A program made the position numbers and the translations under genes. Shown here piece after piece: positions 1 to 8,604 of a stretch of 64,000 bases of DNA (positions are counted from its first letter, which is position 1; the number at the start of each line of letters is the position of its first letter). The stretch is taken from the NCBI GenBank assembly GCA_937995335.1, contig CALKIH010000041.1, positions 186,001 through 250,000 on the forward strand, read 5' to 3'. The stretch is from UBA2357 sp002344625. Its GTDB lineage: Bacteria; Pseudomonadota; Gammaproteobacteria; Burkholderiales; Rhodocyclaceae. The notes beneath the pieces are model-generated. The model was given only the letters and a program-made list of their open reading frames with translations, was not told the origin of the DNA and made no database searches.

Positions 1-1819
1 CATGCTGCGCGTCAAGGCCGACGCGGTTGACCGGCTGGTCAACGAGGCCGGCGAGATCGGCATCGCCCGCACCCGCATCGAGGGCGAACTGCGGACCTTG
101 CGCAGGTCGCTGCTCGACCTCACAGAGAACGTGATCCGACTGCGCAACCAGTTGCGCGAAGTCGAGATCCAGGCCGACGTGCAGATGCAGTCGCGGCAAG
201 CCCGCGCAGATCACGAGCACACTGAATTCGATCCGCTCGAGATGGATCGCTACACCCGGCTGCAGGAGCTCACCCGCCTGATGGCGGAGAGCGTCGGCGA
301 CGTCACCACGGTGCAGCAGAATCTGCTGCGCAATCTCGACGGCGCCGAACTCGCGCTGCACGGCCAGGCGCGCATGTCGCGCGACCTCCAGCAAGCGCTG
401 ATGCAGGTGCGCATGGTGCCGTTCGATAGCCTGGCCGACCGGCTCTATCGGGTTGTCCGCCAGAGCGCGAAGGATCTCGGCAAGCGGGTGAACCTCGACA
501 TTCGGGGCGGCCGGATCGAGGTCGACCGCAGCGTGCTCGAACGCATGACGGCGGCCCTCGAGCATCTGCTGCGCAACGCGGTGGCGCACGGGGTCGAAAG
601 CCCGGCAGTCCGTCGCGCCGCCGGCAAGGACGAGATCGGCCAGATCACGCTGGCGGTATCGCACGAGGCCAACGAAATCGTGATCACGCTGGCGGATGAC
701 GGCAAGGGACTCGACTACGATGCGATTGCCAACCGCGCCCGCGAGCGTGGCCTGCTCGGCGCGGACGAGGCGACCGACACCCGCCGCCTGACCAACCTGA
801 TCTTCGTACCCGGTTTCTCGACCGCCGACAGCCTGTCCGCGGTGTCCGGGCGCGGCGTGGGCATGGACGTGGTCAAGTCGGAAACCGCCGCCGTCGGCGG
901 GCGCATCGACGTCAGTTCCAGCCCGGAAAGCGGCACGAGCTTCAAGGTGTACCTGCCGCTGACACTCGCAGTCACCCAGGCGGTACTGGTGCGCGCGAGC
1001 GGCCGCAGCTATGCGATCCCTTCCAACATGGTCGCGCAGGTGCTCGAACTCAAGGCCGACGCGATGCAGGCGCTGATGCGCGACGGCGGCACCGACTGGG
1101 GGGGCGAGCACTTCGCCTACCGCTACCTGCCCCATCTGCTGGGCGAGACCGAGGCACGCGCCGAACTGAGCCGCTTCAACTGGACGCTGTTGCTGAGAGC
1201 CGGCGCGCAGACGCTGGCGCTGCATGTCGATCACCTGCGCGGCAACCAGGAGATCGTGGTCAAGAACGCCGGCCCCCAGCTCGTCCGCATCATCGGCATC
1301 TCGGGCGCGACCGTGCTCGGCGACGGCGAGATCGTGCTGATCCTCAACCCGGTCGCGCTGGCGAGCCGCTCGCTGGGCGAACATGGGGCGGGTACCGTGG
1401 GCACAGGCGCGAGCCCGCAACCGACCAGACCGCTCGAGCACATTCCCACGGTGATGATCGTCGACGACTCCCTGACCGTGCGCAAGATCACCGGCCGCCT
1501 GATGGAGCGCGAGGGCTATCGCGTCGTCACGGCCAAGGACGGCACCGACGCGCTCGAGAAGCTGCTCGAGACGATCCCCGACGTGATCCTCTCGGATATC
1601 GAGATGCCGCGCATGGACGGTTTCGACCTGGTTCGCAACATTCGCGCCGACGACCGGACCGGGGCGATACCGGTCATCATGATCACCTCGCGCCTGGCCG
1701 ACAAGCACCGCCAGTACGCGATGAAGGTCGGCGCGAACCACTATCTGGGCAAACCGTACGAAGAGGATGAACTGCTCGGGCTGATTCGCGCCTACATGCC
1801 GGCTGCGGCCGCCACCTGA
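1..1819 (+). CDS. chpA: ChpA/PilL-type hybrid chemotaxis histidine kinase, 3' part only
   Basis: Partial gene that enters from outside the window. The ATG at base 2 is internal, because the protein opens inside the CheA dimerisation/kinase core. Visible in order: a long helical segment (about residues 1-130); an HATPase core (about 150-325) with the N box LLRNAVAHGVE, a DDGKGLDYD G1 box and the GRGVGMDVV G2 box; a CheW-like domain (about 330-465); and a C-terminal receiver (about 480-600) whose predicted phospho-acceptor is D532 in LSDIEMPRMDG. A C-terminal receiver on a CheA-like kinase is typical of the Pil-Chp system that controls type IV pilus twitching. That fits pilT and pilU 8 kb downstream. 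The histidine phosphotransfer domains would lie upstream and cannot be seen. A plain CheA-REC hybrid is the alternative. Confidence 0.88.
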   Translation, partial: MLRVKADAVDRLVNEAGEIGIARTRIEGELRTLRRSLLDLTENVIRLRNQLREVEIQADVQMQSRQARADHEHTEFDPLEMDRYTRLQELTRLMAESVGDVTTVQQNLLRNLDGAELALHGQARMSRDLQQALMQVRMVPFDSLADRLYRVVRQSAKDLGKRVNLDIRGGRIEVDRSVLERMTAALEHLLRNAVAHGVESPAVRRAAGKDEIGQITLAVSHEANEIVITLADDGKGLDYDAIANRARERGLLGADEATDTRRLTNLIFVPGFSTADSLSAVSGRGVGMDVVKSETAAVGGRIDVSSSPESGTSFKVYLPLTLAVTQAVLVRASGRSYAIPSNMVAQVLELKADAMQALMRDGGTDWGGEHFAYRYLPHLLGETEARAELSRFNWTLLLRAGAQTLALHVDHLRGNQEIVVKNAGPQLVRIIGISGATVLGDGEIVLILNPVALASRSLGEHGAGTVGTGASPQPTRPLEHIPTVMIVDDSLTVRKITGRLMEREGYRVVTAKDGTDALEKLLETIPDVILSDIEMPRMDGFDLVRNIRADDRTGAIPVIMITSRLADKHRQYAMKVGANHYLGKPYEEDELLGLIRAYMPAAAAT

Positions 1820-1860
1820 GGCGCCGGCCCCCGCCTGATGGCGGCCAGCGCCTCGGGCGA

Positions 1861-3300
1861 TCAGTTGCGCGTGACGGCGAATCGCGCCAGCGTGCGCTCG
1901 CGCGCGGCCGGATGGTCGATCACCGGCGCCGGGTAATCCACCCCGATACGCACACCGCAGGCGACTTCGTCGGCACGCCCCATCGACCACGGCGCGTGAA
2001 TCAGCCGGTCGGGCAGTCTGGCCAGCTCGGGCACGTAGCGGCGGATGAACACGCCCCCCGGGTCGAACCGCTCCGACTGGGTGACCGGGTTGAAGATCCG
2101 GAACCAGGGCTGCGCATCGCAGCCGGTCGAGGCCGCCCACTGCCAGCCACCGTTGTTGGCCGCCAGATCGTAGTCGTTCAGGTGGCGGGCGAAATGGCGT
2201 TCGCCCAGACGCCAGTCGATACCGAGATCCTTGGTGAGAAACGAAGCCGTGATCATGCGCAGGCGATTGTGCATGAAGCCGCTGCTGCGTAGCTGGCGCA
2301 TGCCCGCATCCACGATCGGATATCCGGTGCGCCCGTCGCACCACGCCTCGAACAGCGCCGGCGCATCGTCCCACGCCACCCGGTCGAACTCACGGCGGAA
2401 ATTGCCATCGACGACATGCGGGTTGTGCCACAGGATCATGTGATAGAAGTCTCGCCAGATGAGCTCGTTCAGCCAGGCCTCGGCTCCCGCCCCGCCAAGC
2501 GACCACGCACGCTGCGCCAGCATGCGAATCGAGAGCGTGCCGAAACGCAGATGGGTCGAAAGATACGAGACCCCTTTCTTGGCCGGGAAGTCACGCGCCA
2601 GCTTGTAGTGGTCGATGCGTTCGCAGAAATCCTCGAACAAGGCGAACCCACCCGACATGCCGGCGGGCAGGCGCAGCTCAGCAAGATTGGTCGGTTCGAA
2701 TCCGATCTCGGCAAGATCGGGCACGCGCTCGCCGGCCAACTTGGGCGCGAGCCGCAGCGCACGGTGGCGCACCGGGTAGGCCTGCAGGAAATACGTGTCG
2801 AGCTTGCGCAACCAGGCATTCTTGTAGGGCGTGAACACCGAAAACGGCGTCCCGAGCCTGGTCAGCACCTCGTCCTTTTCGAAGATCACCTGATCCTTGA
2901 AGTCCTCGAACCGCCGCCCCGCGCGTTCGAGCGCCCGGGCCACGCGCGCGTCGCGCGCGCAGGCATCCGGCTCGTAATCGCGATTGGCGTATACCGCGTC
3001 GACCGCGAGTGTGTCGGCGAGGCGCGAGATTTCCTCATCGGCATACCCGTGGCGCACGATGATGCCGCCGCCCGGACTGCCCGCCGCGCGCGCCAGCGCA
3101 TCGAGCGCGCGATCCAGCTCCACGAGGCTGGTCCGGATGAATTCGACGCGCCGATCGCAACGACTCGGCAGCGCATCGAGAATCGCCCGATCAAAAACGA
3201 AAGCGCAGAACACCCGCTGATGCCGGCGCAAGGCATGATGAAGCGCGGCATGATCGTCGATGCGCAGATCACGGCGAAACCACACTAGCGCTGAGCTCAT
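1861..3300 (-). CDS. phrB: Deoxyribodipyrimidine photolyase (class I CPD photolyase)
   Basis: A 479-residue cryptochrome/photolyase family enzyme that repairs UV-induced cyclobutane pyrimidine dimers with light, using FADH- and an antenna cofactor. The N-terminal Rossmann antenna domain starts LVWFRRDLRIDDHAAL. The C-terminal FAD domain carries the family signature NDYDLAANNGGWQWAAS followed by WFRIFNPVTQ. I chose the start at 3300 (MSSALVWFRR), which has GGAAGTAGAG directly upstream. A longer frame to 3408 adds 36 residues with no family similarity. The gene is convergent with chpA, separated by 41 bases, and divergent from yqgE. The length matches bacterial CPD photolyases of about 470-480 residues. 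Confidence 0.96.
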   Translation of the reverse strand: MSSALVWFRRDLRIDDHAALHHALRRHQRVFCAFVFDRAILDALPSRCDRRVEFIRTSLVELDRALDALARAAGSPGGGIIVRHGYADEEISRLADTLAVDAVYANRDYEPDACARDARVARALERAGRRFEDFKDQVIFEKDEVLTRLGTPFSVFTPYKNAWLRKLDTYFLQAYPVRHRALRLAPKLAGERVPDLAEIGFEPTNLAELRLPAGMSGGFALFEDFCERIDHYKLARDFPAKKGVSYLSTHLRFGTLSIRMLAQRAWSLGGAGAEAWLNELIWRDFYHMILWHNPHVVDGNFRREFDRVAWDDAPALFEAWCDGRTGYPIVDAGMRQLRSSGFMHNRLRMITASFLTKDLGIDWRLGERHFARHLNDYDLAANNGGWQWAASTGCDAQPWFRIFNPVTQSERFDPGGVFIRRYVPELARLPDRLIHAPWSMGRADEVACGVRIGVDYPAPVIDHPAARERTLARFAVTRN

Positions 3301-3389
3301 CTCTACTTCCAGTCGTTGGGCCAACTTCGATGGCGAGCTGCGCGGCAGGTTCCTGCTCACCACGCGCCGAGAATGCGTAAAATGGCGCC

Positions 3390-3956
3390 ATGAGCGCACT
3401 GACCGCAAATCTTACCCACCATTTCCTGATCGCGATGCCGGCCATGGCCGATCCGAACTTCGCACGCACGCTGACCTACATTGCCGAACACAACGAGCAG
3501 GGGGCCTTGGGCGTGATCGTGAATCGGCCGATCGACATGACGCTCACCGCGCTTTTCGAGCGGGTCGAGCTCGAACTCGACAATCCGGATCTTGCCACGC
3601 AACCGGTGTATTTCGGCGGTCCGGTGCAAACCGATCGCGGCTTCGTACTGCATCGCCCGGCGGGCGATTGGCACTCGACGCTGCGGGTCAACGACGAAGT
3701 CGCGCTGACCAGCTCGCGTGACATCCTGCAGGCGATCGGCCAGAGCGGCGAGCCGCGCGACGTGCTCATCACCCTTGGCTACTCGGGCTGGGCCGCGGGG
3801 CAGCTGGAACACGAGCTCGCACAGAACGCGTGGCTGACGGTGCCGGCCGATCTGTCGATCGTCTTCGGCCTGCCGCCCGAAGAACGCCTGGCCGCGGCCA
3901 TGCACAGCCTCGGGGTCGATTTTGCCAACCTCAGCGATGTCGCGGGGCATGCCTGA
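3390..3956 (+). CDS. yqgE: YqgE/AlgH family protein
   Basis: 188-residue UPF0301 (YqgE/AlgH) protein. Family hallmarks are LTHHFLIAMPAMADPNF at the N-terminus, GALGVIVNRP, PVYFGGPVQTDRGFVLH and the GYSGWAAGQLE segment. AlgH was linked to alginate gene expression in Pseudomonas, but the biochemical role of the family is unsettled. The stop overlaps the ruvX start by 8 bases, and yqgE-ruvX is a conserved proteobacterial pair, so the two are probably cotranscribed with pyrR and pyrB downstream. Confidence 0.95.
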   Translation: MSALTANLTHHFLIAMPAMADPNFARTLTYIAEHNEQGALGVIVNRPIDMTLTALFERVELELDNPDLATQPVYFGGPVQTDRGFVLHRPAGDWHSTLRVNDEVALTSSRDILQAIGQSGEPRDVLITLGYSGWAAGQLEHELAQNAWLTVPADLSIVFGLPPEERLAAAMHSLGVDFANLSDVAGHA

Positions 3957-4422
3957 TCCGTTACCGCCCCCCGAGCCGGTCCCGGCCCGTGGCGCATTGC
4001 TCGGTTTCGATTTCGGCCTCGCGCGCATCGGGATCGCGGTAGGCGAGTTCGAGACCCGTATCGCCAGCCCGCTGAGCACCCTGACCGAGGAATCCAACGA
4101 TGCGCGTTTCGCCGCCATTGCGCGCCTGATCGACGAGTGGCGCCCCGTCGGCCTGGTGGTCGGCATTCCCACCCACCTCGATGGCGGCGAACATGAACTC
4201 ACCCGCCGCTGCCGGCGTTTCGCCAACCAGTTGCGCGGCCGGTTCGGGCTGCCGGTGGCCGAGTGTGACGAACGCCTGAGCTCCGCCGCCGCCGACGCCG
4301 AACTGCGCGCACTCGGACGAACCGACTGGCGCAAGCGCAAGCCTCTGCTCGACGCCGCGGCGGCGCGGATCATCCTGCAACACTACCTGGACGGCCTCCC
4401 AAATGAATCCACTCGATGCTGA
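3949..4422 (+). CDS. ruvX: Holliday junction resolvase-like RuvX (YqgF)
   Basis: 157-residue RNase H-fold protein of the YqgF/RuvX family, implicated in 16S rRNA 5'-end maturation and/or Holliday junction processing. Visible motifs: the first acidic strand LLGFDFGLARIGIAVG, VVGIPTHLDG, the DERLSSAAAD motif, and the C-terminal D-AAA-IILQHYLD. I start it at 3949 (MPDPLPPP), which overlaps the yqgE stop by 8 bases. An in-frame ATG at 3922 would add nine residues. The 3' end overlaps pyrR by 20 bases. Confidence 0.93.
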   Translation: MPDPLPPPEPVPARGALLGFDFGLARIGIAVGEFETRIASPLSTLTEESNDARFAAIARLIDEWRPVGLVVGIPTHLDGGEHELTRRCRRFANQLRGRFGLPVAECDERLSSAAADAELRALGRTDWRKRKPLLDAAAARIILQHYLDGLPNESTRC

Positions 4423-4903
4423 AGCACTGTGTGACGTGCTGATCGAACAGATGCGCCCCGCCGTGTCCGCCGACACCGCGATGGTCGGCATTCATACCGG
4501 CGGCGTGTGGCTCGCGCAGCGCCTGCATGCCGCACTCGGGCTGCGAGCGCCGCTCGGATCGATCGACGTCGCGTTTTACCGCGACGACCTCGGCGCCAAG
4601 GGCCTGCATGCGAAACCCAAGCGCAGCGAGATTCCGTTCCCGGTCGAAGGCGCGCACGTCATCATCGTCGACGATGTGCTGTACACCGGCCGCACGACCC
4701 GCGCCGCCCTCAACGAGTTGTTCGACTACGGCCGGCCGGGCAGAGTCGACCTGGCGGTGCTGATCGACCGCGGCGGCCGCGAGTTGCCGGTCGCCGCCCG
4801 CTTCTGTGCCCACACCCTGACACCGCCGCTGTCTTCGACCCAAAACCTCGAACTGCAGCGCGACGATGCCGGCAAACTGACCCTGAGGCTGATCGATGCG
4901 TAA
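4403..4903 (+). CDS. pyrR: Bifunctional pyr operon regulator/uracil phosphoribosyltransferase
   Basis: 166-residue type I phosphoribosyltransferase. The PRPP-binding loop is VIIVDDVLYTGRTTRAAL at about residues 89-106, preceded by the GSIDVAFYRDDLG strand typical of PyrR. PyrR converts uracil plus PRPP to UMP, and in Gram-positives it also binds pyr mRNA. In proteobacteria the regulatory role is less established, and I see no clear attenuator in this tightly overlapping operon. It overlaps ruvX by 20 bases upstream and pyrB by 8 bases downstream. Confidence 0.94.
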   Translation: MNPLDAEALCDVLIEQMRPAVSADTAMVGIHTGGVWLAQRLHAALGLRAPLGSIDVAFYRDDLGAKGLHAKPKRSEIPFPVEGAHVIIVDDVLYTGRTTRAALNELFDYGRPGRVDLAVLIDRGGRELPVAARFCAHTLTPPLSSTQNLELQRDDAGKLTLRLIDA

Positions 4904-5852
4904 CCCCCAGCTCGACAAGAATGGCGAACTACAGCACCTGCTCACGCTCGACGGATTGCCGCGCGAGATCCTGACGACCATTCTCGATACCGCCGCGCCG
5001 TTTACCGAGGTCGCCGAACGCGAGGTGAAGAAACTGCCGCTGCTGCGCGGTAAGAGCATCTTCAACCTGTTCTTCGAGAACTCGACCCGCACCCGCACGA
5101 CCTTCGAGATCGCGGCCAAGCGCCTCTCGGCCGACGTGGTCAATCTCAACGTATCGACCAGTTCCACCGCCAAGGGCGAAAGCCTGCTCGACACGATCGA
5201 CAACCTCTGCGCGATGCAGGCGGACATGTTCGTGGTACGCCACGCCGCCAGTGGCGCGCCGTTCCTGATCACCCAGCACCTCGCCGCGCGCGGGCTCGAC
5301 GACATCCATGTGATCAACGCCGGCGATGGCCGGCATGCCCACCCGACCCAGGGCCTGCTGGACATGTACACGATCCGCCACTTCAAGCGCGACTTCAGCC
5401 AGCTCACGGTCGCCATCGTCGGCGACGTGCTGCACTCACGCGTCGCACGCTCGCAGATTGCCGCCCTCACCACGCTGGGTGTGCCCGAAGTGCGGGTGAT
5501 CGGCCCGAAGACGCTGCTGCCGACCGAGATCGAGCGCATGGGCGTGCGCGTCTTTCACGACATGCGCGAAGGCCTCCGGGACGTCGACGTCGTAATGATG
5601 CTGCGGTTGCAGAACGAACGCATGAATGGCGCCCTGCTGCCGACGCCGCAGGAGTTCTACAAGGTGTGGGGGCTCACGGCCGAAAAGCTCGCGACGGCGA
5701 AACCGGATGCGATCGTGATGCACCCCGGCCCGATGAACCGCGGGGTGGAAATCGACTCGGCCGTCGCCGATGGCGCACAAGCCGTGATCCTGCCCCAGGT
5801 GACTTTCGGCATCGCGGTGCGCATGGCCGTCATGAGCATGCTCACGGCCTGA
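4896..5852 (+). CDS. pyrB: Aspartate carbamoyltransferase catalytic subunit
   Basis: 318-residue ATCase, which condenses carbamoyl phosphate and aspartate in de novo pyrimidine synthesis. The carbamoyl phosphate site FENSTRTRTTFE lies near residues 59-70, and HPTQGLLDMYTI and the aspartate-loop MMLRLQNERM are present. The length fits the class A form, which works as a dodecamer with an inactive dihydroorotase-like chain (PyrC'). That is exactly what follows 22 bases downstream. It overlaps pyrR by 8 bases. No pyrI-type regulatory gene is present. Confidence 0.97.
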   Translation: MRNPQLDKNGELQHLLTLDGLPREILTTILDTAAPFTEVAEREVKKLPLLRGKSIFNLFFENSTRTRTTFEIAAKRLSADVVNLNVSTSSTAKGESLLDTIDNLCAMQADMFVVRHAASGAPFLITQHLAARGLDDIHVINAGDGRHAHPTQGLLDMYTIRHFKRDFSQLTVAIVGDVLHSRVARSQIAALTTLGVPEVRVIGPKTLLPTEIERMGVRVFHDMREGLRDVDVVMMLRLQNERMNGALLPTPQEFYKVWGLTAEKLATAKPDAIVMHPGPMNRGVEIDSAVADGAQAVILPQVTFGIAVRMAVMSMLTA

Positions 5853-5874
5853 CCGACAAAGGAATCAGAAGCGG

Positions 5875-7152
5875 ATGAACATCAAGATCGAAAACGGCCG
5901 GCTCATCGACCCGGCCCATCGCACCGACCATGTCACCGATGTGTTCGTCGCCGAGGGCAAGGTCGTGGCCCACGGTCGCGCGCCCGACGGTTTCACCCCC
6001 GAACAGACCATAGACGCCCACGGCCTGATCGTATGCCCGGGGCTGGTCGACCTGGCGGCCCGCTTGCGCGAACCGGGCTACGAGTACCGCGCGACGCTCG
6101 AATCCGAAATGGACGCGGCGATGGCCGGCGGCGTCACCAGCCTCGCCATCCCGCCCGATACCGATCCGGCGCTCGACGAGCCTGGCCTAGTCGAAATGCT
6201 CTGCCATCGCGCCAAGAAACTCAACCGCGCCCACGTCTATCCGGTCGGCGCGCTGACCCTCGGACTGAAAGGCGAGCGCTTGTCCGAAATGGCCGAACTG
6301 GTCGAATCCGGCTGCGTCGCGTTCAGCCAGGCCAACGTCCCGATCGTCGACAACACGGTGCTGATGCGGGCGATGCAATACGCCGCGACATTCGGTTTCC
6401 CGGTCTGGCTGCAGCCGATCGCACCCTTTCTGTCGCGTGGCGGGTTTGCCCACGATGGCGAAGTCGCGTCACGGCTGGGCCTGCCGGGCATACCGGTCGC
6501 AGCCGAGACCGTCGCGCTGTTTACCTATCTGCAGCTCGCCCGCACTACCGGCGCGCGCCTGCACATCACCCGCCTGTCGAGTGCCGAGGGCCTGCGTCTG
6601 ATCGATCAGGCGCGCGCCGAAGGCATGACCGTAACCTGCGACGTATCGGTGAACCATCTTCACCTCTGCGACCTGGACATCGGCTACTTCGACAGCAACT
6701 GCTACCTGGTGCCGCCGCTGCGCAGCCAGCGCGACCGCGATGCGCTGCGCCAGGGCCTGATCGATGGCCGAATCAACGCCTTGTGTTCCGACCACACGCC
6801 GGTCGACGATGACGGCAAGTTCGCGCCGTTCTCCGAGTCCGAGCCGGGCGCGACCGGCCTCGAGTTGCTGCTGTCGCTGACCCTGAAATGGGCGCATGAC
6901 AGCAAGCTCGATCTGGTGGATGCACTCGCACGCGTCACCTCGGACGCAGCCGCGATCGTCGGCATCACCAAGGCCGGACATCTCGCCCCGGGCGCACGTG
7001 CCGATATCTGCGTGTTCGACCCCGGCGTCCATCGCGTAATCAGCCGCACCAGCCTGCGCAGCCAGGGCAAGAACACCGGATTTCTCGGGCTCGAACTACC
7101 GGGCCAGGTCCGCTACACCCTGGTCGAAGGGCAGGTCATGTACCGCGCCTGA
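5875..7152 (+). CDS. pyrC': Dihydroorotase-like non-catalytic subunit PyrC' (PyrX)
   Basis: 425-residue amidohydrolase of the class I dihydroorotase family. In active enzymes the first strand ends DxHxH. Here it reads PGLVDLAARLREPG, with A61 and R63 in the histidine positions. The segment that supplies the bridging aspartate reads AFSQANVPIVD, the next His strand reads VWLQPIAPFL without a histidine, and the third reads LHITRLSS. Only the late SDHTP motif keeps its aspartate. The protein is therefore predicted to be catalytically dead. It probably serves as the structural partner of PyrB, as known for Pseudomonas pyrBC'. An active dihydroorotase should be encoded elsewhere in the genome. Confidence 0.93.
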   Translation: MNIKIENGRLIDPAHRTDHVTDVFVAEGKVVAHGRAPDGFTPEQTIDAHGLIVCPGLVDLAARLREPGYEYRATLESEMDAAMAGGVTSLAIPPDTDPALDEPGLVEMLCHRAKKLNRAHVYPVGALTLGLKGERLSEMAELVESGCVAFSQANVPIVDNTVLMRAMQYAATFGFPVWLQPIAPFLSRGGFAHDGEVASRLGLPGIPVAAETVALFTYLQLARTTGARLHITRLSSAEGLRLIDQARAEGMTVTCDVSVNHLHLCDLDIGYFDSNCYLVPPLRSQRDRDALRQGLIDGRINALCSDHTPVDDDGKFAPFSESEPGATGLELLLSLTLKWAHDSKLDLVDALARVTSDAAAIVGITKAGHLAPGARADICVFDPGVHRVISRTSLRSQGKNTGFLGLELPGQVRYTLVEGQVMYRA

Positions 7153-7182
7153 GCGCGGCGGGCGGGCGCAGCGACGAACCGC

Positions 7183-7764
7183 TCACCCGCCGAACAGCAG
7201 CGGGGTGAAGCCCCCGCGCATTTCGCCGAGCACCATCAGCACGATCTGGAGCAACAACAAGAACAGCAGCGGTGACAGGTCGACATTGGCGATGGTCGGC
7301 AGCAGACGCCGGAACGGGCGCAGGAAGGGTTCGGCCAGCCCATGGAACACCGGCGCCGCCGGAGCATGCGGACTCACCCATGACAGCACGGCGGATACCA
7401 GCACCACCGCCATCACCAGATACGCCGCCATGCGCAGCAGCTCCACCAGACCCAGCCCCGCCAGGCCGAGCAAGACGCCGAACACGCCGCCATCGAGCGA
7501 CGCGCCGCGCAGGCTGAGGTCGATGAAAGCAAGCACGGTCTGAAACGCCCAGGCCGGCACCAGGCTCGCAAGATCGAGGCCGAACAACCCCGGGATCGCG
7601 CGGCGCAGCGGTTTCACGACCCAGTCGGTCGTCGTTACGACGAATTGCCCGAGCTGGTTGCGAAACGACACGCGTTGCCATTGCATGAAGAAGCGCGCCA
7701 GCAGCAGCATGGTGATGAAGCTGAACGCGAAATTTACGATCAGGAGCAGGATGCCGGAAAACAT
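7183..7764 (-). CDS. yggT: YggT family integral membrane protein
   Basis: 193-residue membrane protein with two YggT repeats. Each has hydrophobic segments and a family signature: FMQWQRVSFRNQLGQFV...PLRRAIPG in the first half, LSWVSPHAPAAPVFHG...FLRPFRRLLP in the second. The molecular role is unknown; homologues have been linked to osmotic stress or K+ handling and to cytochrome/shape phenotypes. It lies 3 bases downstream of proC on the same strand, completing the conserved yggS-proC-yggT order. It is convergent with pyrC'. Confidence 0.93.
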   Translation of the reverse strand: MFSGILLLIVNFAFSFITMLLLARFFMQWQRVSFRNQLGQFVVTTTDWVVKPLRRAIPGLFGLDLASLVPAWAFQTVLAFIDLSLRGASLDGGVFGVLLGLAGLGLVELLRMAAYLVMAVVLVSAVLSWVSPHAPAAPVFHGLAEPFLRPFRRLLPTIANVDLSPLLFLLLLQIVLMVLGEMRGGFTPLLFGG

Positions 7765-7767
7765 GGT

Positions 7768-8604
7768 TCAATCGCGCCCCAATTCGTCGCCGAGCTCGCG
7801 GCCGCGCGCGCGCGCAGCCGCGACGGCGCGATCGATGACCCCCATGAAATCCGCATCCGCCAGGCTGGCGAGCGCCGCCGCGGTGGTTCCACCCTTCGAG
7901 GTCACGCGCTCGCGCAGCACGCCCGGCCCGTCCTCCGAGTCGTGCGCCAGACGTGCGGCCCCCAGCACCGTGTCGATCGCCAGTTTGCGCGCCGTACCGG
8001 CATCGAAACCCTGGGCCTTGCCGGCCGCCTCGAGCGCCTCGATGAAATGAAAGACATAGGCCGGACCGCTACCCGATACGGCCGTCACCGAGTCGATCAG
8101 CGCCTCCTGGTCTACCCACACCGTGCTTCCCACCGACGACAGCACGCGCGCAACGCTCGCCCGGCCGTTCGCATCGACCTCGGCGGCGGCGTACAGGCCG
8201 GTCACACCGGCGCCGATCAGGGCGGGCGTATTGGGCATTGCGCGCACGACCCGGGCATAGCCCCCGAGCCAGCGGGCGAGGTCGGCGGTTCGGATCCCCG
8301 CTGCGATGCTCACCACGACTTGCTCACGAAGATGTCCCGCCAGCGGTGCGACGGCGGCCCTGAGCTGCTGCGGCTTGACCGCCAGCACCAGCAGGTCGCA
8401 GGCGAGAAAACCATCGGCCACGGAGGTCGCCGCACTCACGCCGAAACGCTCGGCAAGGCGGGCGCAATTCTCCGCCGCGAGATCGACGACCCGCAGCTTG
8501 CGCGCGTCGAAGCCACGCTCGAGCATCCCGCCGATCAGTGCGCCTGCCATGTTGCCACCGCCCAGAAACGAGATGCGTACCGCTCCATTGTCAATCGCGC
8601 TCAA
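7768..8604 (-). CDS. proC: Pyrroline-5-carboxylate reductase
   Basis: 278-residue P5C reductase, the last step of proline synthesis, using NAD(P)H. The Rossmann motif is ISFLGGGNMAGALIGG, followed by AVKPQQL, VRAMPNTPALIGAG, the dimer-domain motif AVSGSGPAYVF and the C-terminal RERVTSKGGTTAAAL. No ATG lies before the nucleotide-binding motif. I place the start at a TTG (8604) that has GGAGAG five bases upstream and overlaps the yggS stop by 14 bases. This gives the normal family length. A longer upstream frame to 8781 runs inside yggS. Confidence 0.95.
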   Translation of the reverse strand: MSAIDNGAVRISFLGGGNMAGALIGGMLERGFDARKLRVVDLAAENCARLAERFGVSAATSVADGFLACDLLVLAVKPQQLRAAVAPLAGHLREQVVVSIAAGIRTADLARWLGGYARVVRAMPNTPALIGAGVTGLYAAAEVDANGRASVARVLSSVGSTVWVDQEALIDSVTAVSGSGPAYVFHFIEALEAAGKAQGFDAGTARKLAIDTVLGAARLAHDSEDGPGVLRERVTSKGGTTAAALASLADADFMGVIDRAVAAARARGRELGDELGRD

